Source of the DNA: Fasciolopsis buskii
Lineage: Eukaryota > Platyhelminthes > Trematoda > Plagiorchiida > Fasciolidae
NCBI GenBank assembly: GCA_008360955.1
Contig: LUCM01010404.1
Coordinates: forward strand, 79,369-143,368
Reading direction: 5' to 3'
Length of the DNA: 64,000 nucleotides
Below are positions 13,972-27,500 of this stretch, in pieces. The notes under the pieces were generated by a model, which did not search any database, was not told where the DNA came from, and saw only the letters and a list, made by a program, of their open reading frames with translations. Position 1 is the stretch's first letter. The number at the start of each line of letters is the position of its first letter. A program made the position numbers and the translations under genes.

Positions 13972-16900
13972 CATTCCTATTGGAATGTCTTAGTCTTCAT
14001 CTACTTGGGTAAGAATTTGAGAAGAAGTAATAAAACCGAAAGCTATGATAATGAGGATGAAGATTGGATAACCCCCTTTCTACCATTAACCAGTTCTAAT
14101 GGCTTCACGTTTCCAATGGGGGACTTTTCAAGCAAAACGGTTAAAGTATTGGAAATCGGATTCATTGATATGCATATATGCATACATATGCATATATATA
14201 AGTTAGTAAGAATAGCGGGGAAGGCCAAACTGTGTTGACTGGTATCTCAAATTTCTTTCTGTGTCACTAGGAGGAAAATGGAAGAAATCCGTGCAAACGG
14301 CGATTTGCTTTCTGTGAAACCGATGCATCGATGAATTATTTCGATCGAAGGCATTTAGGATACACACATTAGGATTCGGTATACGGTAGAGTCCGTAAAG
14401 AGGAAGCAAGATACAATAATCAAAAAATCACAGTAAAAAAGTCCAATTTAAGTCGGTAAATTGGCCAAGTATCTGTAACTGGGCCAAGCCTTAAAAAGAG
14501 AAAAATAAAAAAACTTCACTATGCCCTGAGATATGGGATTTAATATAATTTTCGAATGGTTCTTCAAACAGAATCGAACCAAAGATCACCAGTGGAAATT
14601 AAAAGAAACTCTTTATTGCTGTTTCTTAATAAAACCGCTTGAACTCAACACGGAAAACCGAGTGTTTGTAATGTTTCATTTAAAGCAGTTTGTCTGAGCT
14701 TCGTGCACAACTTGCTACATAACGATGCACCACTAACTATCCCATAAAGGGCAAGTGCCACTGGTTTTCCTTCTTGAGTTTGTTGGAGAGTGAGGTTACC
14801 TGGAGAACCGACAGGGAGTCACTTAGAGATCTGAACAGGTAAAAGTCAATAAGGAGCATCTATCAGTACAGATGGTCAAATGTGTGGAAGGTTTTTCACA
14901 TGTTTGTTCAACGAATGTGCTTGAGTAAAAGGTCTGCTGAGTTCAGGTTCCATATTCACAAACTGCGTGGAGTTATTTGTTCAATAAAGCAACAGTGAAT
15001 GAGAAACTCGTAGATTAGCTGAGAATAAAATATCCGTGAGTACAAAGTAGAGTGCTTTGGTTGTCCGCGCACCAATCACGTGCAAAATCCTTTTTCATCA
15101 GTATGAATTTAAAAAATTGAATCTAACTGACCAAAACCCAAGGCAAAAGTACGTTTGACTGAAGTGACAACGGCTGGGGGTGGACAGTAGGTCAAAGAAA
15201 CCTTGTTGACTGTAGACGCATTTTCATATACGTGTCCGCCGGATTAACCCCACTGGCAGTATGTCCGAGGTGAATGTTATGAATTGAGGAAATCACGTTC
15301 GTGATTGACACCGCTGACTTTTACGTTGTTTCTCTAGATCTTAATAACTATATATTCATGTAACTGGTTACCGCGATGATGCATTTTTCCTTTTAGTTTC
15401 GACAAAACCATCGGCGGTATTCAAGCGGATGAGATCACGAAATTTGGACGTCCGAATCCACCAACCACGGATCAAAGTTTGCCACAAGGCAGCTCCACGT
15501 TGGCTCGGCCTTTTTTCCAAAAACGGCACAAGCATTCGTTTCAGTAGTAAATAGAGTAAAAGAGGACAAATAAAGCACAACAACCATCCAACAGTATTTT
15601 CTTTAAAATCCGGTTAACCACCTTAAATTTACCGTAACAATGCTATGTGGATACATACAGAATTCTACTGAAAATTGCTGAGTTTCGCGGGACTTTGAGA
15701 CCCAGTGCTTCGTGAATTCAGTCTGTTAGTTTAGGTGCCCAGAATCGCTGCTCAAAGATGGAATGCGTGTTCGGGTTTCCGTGAGAAGTTCGGACGTTTA
15801 CTGTGTTGGTTTATGAATTCAGTTTGGAATTTCACTCGCTGTTGCAACTTTTTTCCTCGCCGAACAGAAGCCTCCAATCATCGATACGCTGCCCTAAACA
15901 AGCCAAATTGTTCGGGACTCTGAAGCCAAAAAACACAAATTTCAATCAATTGTTTGTAACAGTAGAATATGATTTGAGAAGTTTGCTTCCGCTCTATAAG
16001 CAGTCATAGAAACCGTACGTAAATTACGCTGGACTAATCAAACCAAACTCTGTCTGAACGATCTTGACCATTAGGTTTCATTTCACAACATTCCAGGCAC
16101 ATTTTTATTATGTTGTTTGCTCCGCTAATGAAGTTTATATATTACAGTTTTTTTATTATGTCGTCAGCAGGTGCGCACTTTTACCCCTTGGGCACAACCC
16201 GACAATTCTGCACGGTCAAAACCTCAACATAAATCACTCTCTATGGCCTCGCTATTTTGCAGTTCGTGGAATGCGCAATTTATGTATTCATCGAATTCGA
16301 GGCCGTCTGGTCAATGGTCATAGTGATTCGGCAAAAGCTCGTTCATTCCAACTGTGCGTTGAAAACACAAATCTACTTGACTTAGTTTTTTTATGTGCAG
16401 AGAAGCAGAGATTCATTTATGGTCAAATGAGTACTTGAAAACCATCTCAATCCTCATACCACGTTTGCATAAGTACTACTTGAAGTTACATAATAATCTG
16501 TCACCCCTCCGCAACCCAATTTGCTATTCTGTTGAAGTAAAACCGTTACGAACCCCCTAGTTACTCAAAAGTGCCTCCATTCTGAGTTCACCTTATCATA
16601 GTATGTAAAAATGCATATTTAGCACAATACATCGTCACGTGAGTAAAATCTCAAGACTCCCTGCCATAGTGGTTTCAGAAATTTGTCATTATTATCAATA
16701 TAGAGAACTCCGGAGGCTGTACTAGGCGGTCTCAGGAAGAACAGACGGTGAACTGCGCCCTTCATACTTTCTGCCCTGTTTGATCGCTTTATCCGATAAA
16801 TTTTTAAAAAGAAGAAAATACCGCTCAAACTGGCCTATGTAAATGACCAGACGTAAATCCTTTTGCTCATAATCTAGTCACATTTATGTTCCGAATGAAC

Positions 16901-17399
16901 CTGGCAGTTCTCGAACTTCTTAAAGATCAGTGCTTCTTTTTCAACATATTTCATGCGTTCTATTGGACTTTCAGTGCACAGGTGTTCACATTTCAGTCAA
17001 GAAGTATGCAGTAGTAATCTCATAAAAATATAAAGTGAAATAAGACGGGGTGAAAAATGGAACATTTAAAGTTACGAAAGATTGTGTAGAAAATCACTCA
17101 TCAGTTGCCCTCGATCGGTGAGAATTCTGACTGGTTCGTGGCAGCCGAGTTCCTATAGGCGTTTATGCGAGTGGGTATGAAGTGGAAGGTAGGACCTGTC
17201 ATGGCATGAAAACGGCATTCAGAAAGGTCGTTTTGTAACGGAAGAGTAGGATCAGAAAACTTTTAAAGTGCGAATTATTCACACGCGGAAATAAAACGGT
17301 TTAGTGCAGAATTCTTTCAGGGGTAAGCACGATACACCACTAATAACTGACAAACCACAAGGAAGGATTCTGAATTTTTTTAACAAACTAGCTAAAGTG
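13972..17399. other. Unassigned DNA with a small TATGCA-rich patch
   Basis: Around 14168-14200 there is a palindrome-rich ATATGCATAT patch. A plus-strand frame of 124 codons at 16064-16438 ends in residues loosely like the end of a LINE endonuclease (LLDLVF), but the match is too weak to call. Nothing else is recognised. Confidence 0.45.
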
Positions 17400-19207
17400 A
17401 CAAGGGAACAATAAGGAAGGGTGGCAAACTACACCAGTAAAAAAAGTGAGAGATTGTTTCGTTAACCATGGAAACTCCTCAGCCATGGAGTCGAACCACC
17501 TCAAGAGTTTATCCATTGTAATTGCTAAGTATTTGACAGCATCTACAACAGTGGGTCGTTCTTAGTTCATGATAGACTGATCAGCCAGGTAAGCAGACCA
17601 AGAAGAAGTAACCAAACATTCGACACATTTTCACAAATTAAAATTTAGACCGGACCTAAGAAAAAAATCATGGATGAAAGACACATTGCTGGAAAAGTTG
17701 GGGAATTCTTCTGGCCCACATACAGACTGACCGAAAGCAATGCCATCAAAGTATTTCAATAACTGGGCAAGTGAAGTAGCCTGTACACCATAGTGTATGT
17801 TGTAAATATGTAAGGGCGAGACACACTTTTTGAGAGTCTAGAATTATTTTCCCACACAATGTATTTTCTCGTCCTAGTCTTGGGCATTGAGTTCTGTGGT
17901 TAAAGTAGCCTGATAGCCACACCGGGAGGCTACCATGACAGCTGAATTGTTCTAATTTGCGAAGAAGTAAGGATGGTGAAACAGATTCATGTGCAGAGGA
18001 CAAATATAGGAAAGAACGTCAGACAAATGTGGCGGGTGTATTCAGGGATTTTGTGATATGACGAGCCAGGGGAGCCACAGAATCCAAAGTGAGCCTGTTT
18101 GGTTTGTGCGCAAAATAAAGGAGGTCATCGGACACTAACAGAAGAATTTTGAGGACTCATTACTGCGCGTCCTGTTATCTGGAGATCGGATGATATACAA
18201 AAGACGGGATGGAACTGTTTGGATGGAATATTGGGACTACCAGATTTGGCATGGGCACAATAATGATTAGTCTTCAGCAGTCGGGAATAGAATGTCTGCG
18301 TAAGGAAGTAATAGTATGACAAGTAAATATGATCAAATGTCTTTTGATTGTAAAACATGCCTTGAAAAATACTACCCACGGTATTCGAAACGTTGGCGCA
18401 TTGCATCTACCAACAAGGCTGTGTTATTGGCATTATATCATTCACAATTAAAACCAATACAAGGGAGAAAAACTCGGGATGGTTGGTAACAATTTTATCT
18501 AGGATAAAGTTACCTACGGTTGGGGGAGTTGATAGATTACTCAAATCAACCACGGTCACAGAAAGTGTCAGGGTATGATCAAAATCACCGACAATGATGT
18601 GTGGCTTATCATCCAACAACAGGGCCAGGAAAGGCAGAAAATGATAGAACAAGGATGAAATATCAGTTTGTTTGCAAAACGGCGCTACGCACCAGTTCGT
18701 TATAATTGTACGCCTATGCTGAGAAAACTTAGAATGACACTGAAAAGCTAGGCAGTCAGTATAGAACAATGAATATGAATGAATCGGTTTAGACTTGCTT
18801 GGCCAGTAATAATTTATGTACGTGACCACCTCACCCATTTCTTCTTATCGCTGGACTGTCTGCCCCGTCGATATGTCTCAAAGCCTCTGATGGATAAAAG
18901 GCACCCGAAACACGTGAGTTGAGCCAAGAGTATTGAATAGAAATCACACAAGTATGAACATGATTCGGACTACGAATGGACATATATTAATGTTCAGTAG
19001 ATTTCGAACAGGTATTTTTCCTATCGAGGTGCATTTAGGAGAATCCTTCCGAACGACACGAATGTTTTTTTTCGGTTTAGTGAGAAAGCCGTGATGCATA
19101 CGCCCAGTCAAATCCAGGTGAACAAAAAATTTAGGGGAGTACATGAGTGAGAATGAATTATACCCTATCTCCCGCGTCCCAGCTAAAGTAAGAAACTCGC
19201 TGAACAT
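17400..19207 (-). pseudogene. Degenerate CR1/Jockey-like LINE (endonuclease and reverse transcriptase)
   Basis: Read on the minus strand from 19207, the parts come in LINE order across several frames. An N-terminal endonuclease block contains PVRNLLNINI. Next comes a GEVVTYI block, then HIIVGDFDH (18589-18575), then PTVGNFILDKIVTN, which is typical of the AP-endonuclease domain of CR1-like LINEs. RT follows in 18003-17746 with LLLRKLEQFSCHGSLPVWLS. The catalytic box at 17753-17742 reads YFDG in place of YADD. Further on, VKYLAIT (17537-17523) followed by LLRW matches the usual VKYLGVT...L.W block. Frameshifts and stops separate the parts and the catalytic aspartates are damaged, so it is dead. 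A piece of repeat R2 (18346-18452) lies between endonuclease and RT. The exact 5' and 3' ends are not resolved. Confidence 0.75.
18346..18452 (-). repeat. Dispersed repeat R2, copy B (inside the LINE)
   Basis: About 107 bp, roughly 80% identical by eye to 50370-50474, with the first half also matched by 9934-9986. It lies exactly where readable LINE endonuclease ends, so it is either part of the LINE or a nested insertion. The shared sharp edge in all three copies favours a separate repeat unit, but this is not settled. Confidence 0.65.
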
Positions 19208-20726
19208 TTACTCTTCCGTCTTCTGAGTCTCAAGCAGGGAGGCTTTGTATGATGACATTTGAAAACTACTCGTCCGGTTCTAAAAGTCTGGGGCCTGCAA
19301 AATTCAGTAAGTTATTGGAACGCCACTTATTACTAATAATCAATAAACCGTTTACGGTTAGTCGAAAAACCTTGGCGACTATGCCATTCATCCCACAGTC
19401 GTTTGGTTTGCATTCTCATTCCAATTTCGACAGGTTTCGAGCGAGAATGAAACAGTTGTGCGGTAGTTACGTAAATTTTACCAATAAATTGGCTGTTAGT
19501 TCTGTCTGGCAAAACGCTAAAACCAGTCAAAATGAAGACAAGCTGGGCTTAAATTTTATATCTTAGTTGAAATGAGGATCGGATACTGATAATCCTAACC
19601 GATGAGTCAACCCGCTAGCAGCATGTGTACTGAAGCCAAAATGAAATGCGACGCTCGTTGTCAAGGGTTTAAAAATGTTCCCGTCAGGCAAAACACCAAG
19701 TATTAATTCAAAATACAATCGGAGAAGAAATGACGGTGCTCATCTAATCATTTTTGAAAAAAATGAAAAGTTGCCAGACAAATGGAACCGGGACTAGTTA
19801 GCTGGTGGTTTTTAATAGTCGGAGAAATTTATAGATCACATCCACTAGGGGGATAAATCGATTTGATAACCGACGAACTTTCATCGTCCATCCCCCTCCC
19901 CCAACCACACACACAGGTGATCTGGCCACTTAGTAACCTTTCTTTGATCGTGAACGCAGTAAGCTGTCGGGCTATGGATCACGGGACAGTCAAGATGATA
20001 CAAACTGCCACTTTATCAAAGTCCCCAATAAAGCATAATCATAATATTTTCGAGGTTCCTAGTTTCGTGAACGCAAAGGAGATCGTTGCAGCATGACACG
20101 CGCACTTTTGATATTCACCAAAATCGTTTGAATATTTGTAAGTTATTCTTATCTTTCAGCCATCAGGCCAGTAGTTCGGACTTATGGTTGAATTATTTTT
20201 CACTCGAGAACCGAATACTAACTGGATGAGTTGTTCATTTTCTCCCCACCCCATTCCCTCTCTCCCAAGCATCTCACTTAGTTGCCCACACTTGTTTTAC
20301 ACCGAATTCCCTCACTTCAGAGTGCAAAACAGATCCAACAGCCTCACTGACTACTACGGTAAATTTTAATTGTCATTAGGACTGGGCCATGATGTTACTC
20401 CCTAATAAGAGGGCAGTCATGAGTTGAAAATAACTTCAAACGGTAAGTGGATTAGAGTAGCAACATCTTGTGCCCATCACTTAGCGGATATTATTAGTAT
20501 CTTATGGTAGAAGATAGAAAGCAATAGGCCGTGAAATGCTTCACCACTCTTTGTCGTACGTGATTCAGGACAAGAGCAAACAATTACTTTCTAAATGCAT
20601 TGACTGTGATAATTTAAATAAGGTAACTGATGTGGTGTTTCGTATCAAACGAAGCACAGCTTGCTTTCAACTTCGCCGTGGCCGGTTTTTCTTCTCAACA
20701 TCTTCAGGGATGCAAGTACGTTGAAC
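19208..20726. other. Unassigned DNA flanking the LINE
   Basis: A 105-codon plus-strand frame at 19249-19566 shows no family motif. This could contain the eroded 5' end of the LINE. No RNA gene was seen. Confidence 0.5.
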
Positions 20727-20796
20727 GCCCGGTAGCGTAATGGCTACGTCGTTCGACTCAGAATCGTTCGTTCCGGGTTTGCGTTCCAATTCGGGC
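20727..20796 (+). mobile_element. tRNA-like SINE head, family 2 (Leu-CAG-like anticodon loop)
   Basis: A tRNA-like outline of 70 nt. The acceptor stem GCCCGGT (20727-20733) pairs with the 3' segment ending TTCGGGC at 20796 over six pairs. An A-box-like TAGCGTAATGG follows, then a seven-base loop CTCAGAA at 20757-20763 with CAG at 20759-20761. The last part is a B-box-like GGGTTTGCGTTCC. Only three pairs of the anticodon stem hold, and the long variable arm of a true tRNA-Leu is absent, so it is a pseudo-tRNA or SINE head rather than a working tRNA. The following 90 bp (to about 20890) may be the SINE body. A weakly similar piece lies at 41250-41310. Confidence 0.55.
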
Positions 20797-21330
20797 GCGA
20801 TCGATGTGCACTGCTCATGATTCTCAACAAGGATGAAACGGCTGTACAGCACTTCCGTGGCTTCTTATTGGTCAGTTGAGCGATTATATTACATGGTGAA
20901 TTATTTCATGAAATAAATTAGTCTGTTCGTCTCAAAGCATGTTTGATATGGTCCTTTTTTCCCCAAACCAGTCACCATTCGAGGAAGCACAGAGAGCAGT
21001 CATGTAATGTGTCTCGAATTCAACAGGTTACGCTTGCTCTTCTTTTGAAAGTGGCTATCTGAATCGCATCGGTGACCGCAAATCACATAATAGAGAGCAG
21101 ACCTAACGGAAGGAGGAGAAATGTTCTCGTCGTTCTTATCGAAACACTACACAACACATCGATGTTTGTAATAAAGGGGGAATTATGGGGGTTGAGGTCT
21201 TGTAAGACTACCCTTAACAGGAGAGAAGGAGGGGTTTGGAAAATACTAATTGAAGTAGGAGAGATTAATTTTTGGAGCCACGGTATCTTCCAAGCCTCAA
21301 AATCTTGGTATTGTATCGTATTGTATAGAT
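20797..21330. other. Possible body of SINE family 2, then unassigned DNA
   Basis: After the tRNA-like head the sequence GAAACGGCTGTACAGC and then ATTGGTCA resembles 41250-41310 loosely. The remainder, including overlapping frames on both strands from 21072 to 21391, is not recognised. Confidence 0.35.
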
Positions 21331-21513
21331 TTTGCGTATGAAAATGTCGCGTTTCAGTCAAAATACTTGGAAAAATATTTAGAAGTTGCACTTATGTCCT
21401 TGTAAAAATGTAACAAAAATGCATCGAGGAATGATTAGAGCACATTATGATAGGTTATTCAGGAAATCGACCGAAACACGGTCACGGTTAGTCAAGATGT
21501 GTGCTGAATACGG
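21331..21513 (+). repeat. Dispersed repeat R3, copy A
   Basis: Shares an ordered set of blocks with 34761-34937: AAAATGTCG, TTTCAG, then AATGAT..GAGCAC, then TTCAGGAA with a following AAACACG/AAACGAG. Identity in the matching blocks is about 70-75% by eye. Both copies can be read as L..YRRLFRK-like residues, so it may be a remnant of an element's protein, but no family is recognised. Confidence 0.55.
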
Positions 21514-24500
21514 TCGCTTTCGTCTTCAATGTGGTCAGTTCTTTTATGTAATCCCCCAGTGAAAATTGCCAATATTGCTAACAGCTTCCGAAAAGTGCTT
21601 GCCGGGCTAAGTTCGTGGTTACTGACGATCAAGTTTTGTAGTATAGTGTCGTTGTCGGTTGCATCTTTTTGAGGATCAGCCGGATAGAGGTCTTCAGTAA
21701 GTTGGGAAAGGCGCCTGGTTATACGTCCGAAATATGGAGCATTATTAGTGTACGTGAATTAAAATAGAACGTGATTTTGACTTAGAATGCAACTTATCCT
21801 CGGCTTGGAGAACAGTAAACAGCGTGGTTTCCGAAGCCATCCTAAAGCGCGCCGCTGGAAGCAATTGTCGACTGCTGTTACTACTCTTTCCTACAAGATT
21901 TCGAGGTGGCTAATCCTATTTGAGTGCGGTCAAACGGGGTGCTCCTGTCTTTCTGACGGTCTGTGATTTGACTAGTTTATTATTCTTAGCAATTAACTGT
22001 CTTACTAAGTGATCCAGATATCAGTTTTACGTCAGAATATCTCATAATTTGAAACTTCTTGTCCAACGTTTCAGAACTCGTATGTTCTCAGCTCTGTAGG
22101 CCAGACACCTGATTTTTTCCATCTAATTTATATCCACTCCTACTTGTTTGATTCTGCATCTTTCATTTTCACACTTTCCCTTGAGCAAACAGCATATTCC
22201 AGGCTTACTTAGTCCTCCGTCTTACCTTTTTTGCGGTACTTCTATTCTGCTTTTACTCGAATTTTGCCCTCACTCATGACGTGTTAGGCTTAGAAAATGG
22301 TACTTCTGCTAACTAAAAAGTCGCCCATTGAGTAGCATTTCCAGACACGTTGTCTTCATGTCAGACGGTTGTTAACAGGATTTCGGATTGACAGAAAAAC
22401 TTTCTTCTGATAAGAGGGAATTTTCAGAGGGGTATACACATCCAACTGGTATGATGTGTGGACTGTTCGATCAGTTCTGTTCCGGCAGAAGTTGATTAAA
22501 TTCGACAATAAGGACCATTCGCATAGAAATATGTTTCAGTTTTTTACCTGGTCAAAATGATTTAGGAATCCAAGATCCCCTACTGCTTTTTACTGGCTAA
22601 TCGAAAGTGACTAACTTTAGCAGACATACCAACGCGGACGGTAGCAGAAAACCCATCACTTGCTGAACTGTTAACTTTGGAGGAAAACTGACGCTAGGTT
22701 TGGAGTGAGTGAATAAATTGGCAACATCTGGCCATCCAACGAAGACTTAAAAAAATACCGTTCTGCTTTCTCATAACAAAAACGATTTGCAACCCTTGCC
22801 TCGAGGATGAAGATAAAAATTGCAGTGTGGTGAGTTGCACCAAAATAAACAGTTCAGTGACCTTGAAGCACAAAAATACGCAACGAGATTTCGACCTTGA
22901 TTGGTACAAATTTGTGCACCGTTTTCAACAACCGTTTAACCACTTTAGCTCATCTCAAAGTGGCCATGATGGAGTTTATCATACTAGGCGCAAACAACAC
23001 CGGCACTTGTTCAATCAACCACCATTTGGATGTATATTCCTATAAGAGAAAAGGTGACGAGGTAATCAAACAAAATCATCCAACTGGAGGTAAAATACGT
23101 GCTGACTTTGATCAAAGGCATCAAATTAAAGAGACAAAAATTGCCATTTGAAATTTATAAAGCAAGCTTCAAAACTCGATGGTCATAAACTTGAGGTTGG
23201 ATGTAAACAGAGGCAGTACGTATTCCATTGTGTCTTGCTTATACGTGGTCTAAGGTCAGCACTTTGCCTTGAACATTAGTCATTAAGAACCTGATTTACG
23301 AACGTCGTCCTAAATTGACCGGGTTTCCCGGTAAATATTCACCCATATAGTGATTAGGGATATTAAGTCATGGTTGGCCAATTATTGCGTCGTCTCAGTT
23401 TTTACTAATGCGCCGGTCAACATAGAGTCAATGGGGCTAGACTTCAGCAGCTATTTATATATGCCGAACGAAGGGTTCAGCAGTTTCCTAGTCTCCGCAT
23501 TTGCAAAACCACCTTTGCAGTATACATCCAAAAGTTGGTACCACAAACCGTACACTTCGGATGTTTCAGATGGGCGGATATTTCGTTATACGTTCCGCAA
23601 CAAAACTTTCGTCACTGCTCTCCTGATAGTTCCCAATATCTCCATCAAGTTTCCCTGGGTTTTCGTGCAAATCAGCCGGATAAGGGTTGGTAAACCGGCG
23701 GAAGGTGGCATACTTTCTGTTTTTTTTTGGAGGGGGGCATAATTCGTAAGCGTACCTTTCCGTACCATTTCGTTTTCAGCCGGCAGGTAGCAGTATTTCA
23801 GGGCACTCATTTGTTCATCCTCTGATAAGTAATTTCTCTGATTAGCTGCAACTTTGGGGGTCAGAATGAAGTGAATGGCCTTTATTGATTTGATATCTGA
23901 TCTGTAATGGCAAACTTCTGGTTAGATGTGGCCAGCGATAAGCCGTCTAATCCTTCTGGAAACAGCCACCTTTTTTCCGTTTAGCGGCATCAACCGCAGT
24001 AGCCATTGTTCAACTTTGCTTTACTCGTAGAATTGGAGGTTGATGTTATCAAATCATTATTAGTTTTTAAACTGGCGAAATCAGTTTGTTCGCCATCATT
24101 CTTCTACTGTGGTAGCTTTGTGCAACAGAACACACTTAGCTGAGATCTGTTGGATTGTTTAGCTATTTCATGGTTACTGCATTCATTAAGATACAAAGTT
24201 CAAAGTGCTGCCGAATTAATTGAAAATGATTGCCCGTGTGGTGTTATACGCTTGATTATTTGACAGTTAGAGGAACATGAATCGATGACTCACTGACTCG
24301 TTGATGACCTTTATCGAGCAGCTCTGTAATAGTAAAATCATCTTCTGCTTCTTCTTCCACATACGATGGTTTTTCTACCAAGCCGAATTTGTGCTTCGGT
24401 GTTCATGTAAGGCCTTTCCCAACCTTCGGCTCACTAGGATAATCTGATCAATTGAATATCACCAACCACTCTAGTTACGGTTAAGAATCAATAAGTTTCA

Positions 24501-27500
24501 CCCGGTGGTTATCGTCACGTGTGAGGGCAATCGGAATGCGTTCACTGAGATGCGTAAGGTGTGACCAAACGGTAAACGGTCCGAGATCTTCCAGAGTGGC
24601 GCTACTGAAAGACGCCAAAATCCAAGTTTATATCCAGGAGCCGCCTAGATGAATGCCTCGATGATTCACTTCCGATGTCCGAAAAAATCAGAACAAGTAT
24701 TATATCTTGCAGAAACCCCACCCTTCCGGACATTTCTGTCATTATTCGTACGTTTTAAGATACGGGTTTTCTGAAGCTAGTTGAAAATGCTGTGACAACA
24801 GACGAATTATAATAATGCCTATTGACGGAACAGTCCAAATATTCTAAACCCTCATTTTAGTGCCCCAACCAATATGAAGATTAATAACATGACCGGAAAT
24901 CTGTGAAATGAAGCCAAAAGTGATGTCAAAGTCGAAATTCATGAGTAAATACTGAATAGCTATGGGATACAAGGCGCACGAGGCACTTTTTCACTATTTA
25001 CCACCTCCGTAATTCATCTTAGTCACTTGGCGTTGTTTTTGAAACAAGTTTCTTACTTACGATTCACATGTCTTCCTCGAGGAGTGGGGTTCAAAATTTC
25101 CTGTCCTTTATTCTCGCTCTCAATCATCGGTTCGTTTGAAAACGATTCCCAAGTTTAATGAAACTAAAAACCTTAAAATGGAAAACAGCGTCTCCGACTG
25201 GGAATCCTTTTTCACTTATTGACCAGCGGATTTACGCAGATGCCCAAATGAGATTAGTCCATTGCTTTCCACTGACAGCGCATTAAATCAAATTGCCTAT
25301 TCTTTCCTCATAAACTAAACTTGACAGAAGGTGATCCAATATAGCGGGGTTATGATCCAGCCACCAAAACGAATAATAGATTTGAAAATTACTCCAGACA
25401 AACTTTCACGTGCTTGCAACGGGTATTTTAAGAAAAGAAAATAACTCATGTCGAACGGCTTCCGGTTGACTGTGGAATGCACAACCAAAGAGTCAAATGC
25501 TTGCGAAACCACCAAACTACTGCTGTACGAGTTGGCAGTATGGATGTCAGTCAATAAAAAATGCGATACATTTTTCATTCTTGTGGATGTCATCTCATGG
25601 GTTCCGTATATTTTGAATTTAAATCAGCTATAATGTACTACCTTCGGGAAACAGAAGAAATGGTTTGTTTTTCTGTGTCCCTTGGTCCTTGTCGGAAAGA
25701 ATTAGAAAAGATGTTTGGGTGTGTAGCTGGAATCACGAAGTTGGAGTGCTACTCGAGCTTGCATAAGTCTTTGGAGACATGAAAACACTGATTGCTTTGC
25801 ATTGCGCATCTGGGTAAAAAAATGGTTTGGTTAGCTAAACTATTTGGTTTCGGTGTGTCATGTAAATCCACGCACTTTTTCTTTCCAAGCAAACCGGGTC
25901 ATTGTAAAAAGGCAAAATCCGAAAACATCCGACGAACAGAAAGATGTTTTTGATCGACATTCACAAGAGTAGCAATTAAAAATCAGCTTTTAAATAACGA
26001 ACAAGGGATACTAAACTTGGGAAAATGAGATTTCCCATAGAGTTTTGATTTTGTGTAAAGACAAAAATTTGGGAGGGAGAATTGCAAAGAATGGTTAGCT
26101 ATCCGCATACACGGAACGCGGGCAAATGTTCCAGGAAGTCGGACTGTTTTTATTGACGGTAAATTAGAAGTCTGTGAGGGGTTGGCCATCATCCAGATGA
26201 CCTTGGGTTGAACTGGATCAGTACTAGAGGGCTCGGCACATGGAAAGTCAATTCACAATGCAGTCGCACCACACAGCCGTCTGAACAGAAAGTAGAAATC
26301 AATCTTTCCCATAACAAAGGAAGAAGATTAAGGTATGAAATGATACCAGCACATGGAAGAAAATATAGACCGTGAATTAAGATGAACAGAATGTGTGGAA
26401 CATAAGTGAATGTAAATATCGCTTGAACAAGATGATTGATGCTTCGGAGAAGTGGGGAATGCCGAAATCTTGGTGGTTATGGTTCTCGGCGCCACAGTAG
26501 TGTTCCGGGTCACAGTCTGACAATCTACCAAATACACTGTAATCATGATGAATTTCGGTACTCCTGGGATAGATAAAAACACTAGAAAGGAGATCGTCAG
26601 ATATGAGCTCAAGTTAAGTAACGACAATCGGCCCGCTCTAGTGAAACTATCACACAAAATTTTATATTTAATAAAATCTACACGATGGGGAGAATAAAAT
26701 TCCAAGTTTCAAATACTGGTGTTGGTCAGAAGGCAACGCAAAGCTGCCGTACTTTTGCTTTCCCAATGAGGCATAAAAACCGTTTTATCTTCCAGGTTTA
26801 TCAACTTTCTTGGCGAAGAGCACTATCCTTGAGTAATTTGATCGATACTGATATCCATGCTTACAGATAACCCTTATGACAGCATATCGACTTCGTTAGC
26901 TCACTGATTTCGTTCGTTTTGTCTTGCTGATAAATGTTGTTTTTGCATGGCCTCGCAGAGTTAATGAGGACTGCAAGCTATGAAGTTAAAAATGGGCAAA
27001 TTAATTCTTTGTTTCATTTATTACGCTGTCGCCAAAATCTAGTTTGAAAAGAAATTCGGATAGAACAGTTCTAAAATACCGATTTCATTTGTTACTAGCC
27101 TTTTTGTCTGTTGTCCGTAGAAGGAAGATTAATTCACAAAGTCTTCCTTCTCCTACATAAGATTTGCGTTGTAAAAACAAATATTGTTGTATACTATGTA
27201 ACCGCACCATGCAATCCCACCAATGGAATTAAGACTCCTTCATATCCAAAGAACTGTTGTCATATTTACAATAGCCATTCGCCTTTACCAATGGAGTTTG
27301 GTCAGTCATTAGCTAAATGACTTTTCTTCTGTGAAATGATAACGTACCCAGTAGGTGGAGTGTGTTACATGTCTACGTCATTCCATCTCCGATGGATTAC
27401 TGTCCGAACGGAACTCGATTTTATGTGAATCACCTAGGCGTTAGCCTCACTACTAAACCTACACCTACCCGAGACGGATTTCGAAATGGTTTTTTAAAAT

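Noticed and set aside
13936..14238. 100-codon frame beginning QYNTIQYNTIQ
   Set aside because: Its start is the AATAC microsatellite and the remainder is unremarkable.
16064..16438. 124-codon frame possibly from a LINE endonuclease
   Set aside because: Only the LLDLVF string fits. The GDFN-type motif and the expected order are absent.
23350..23742. 130-codon plus-strand frame
   Set aside because: No recognisable domain, signal or membrane span that stands out, and no partner exons. Treated as chance.
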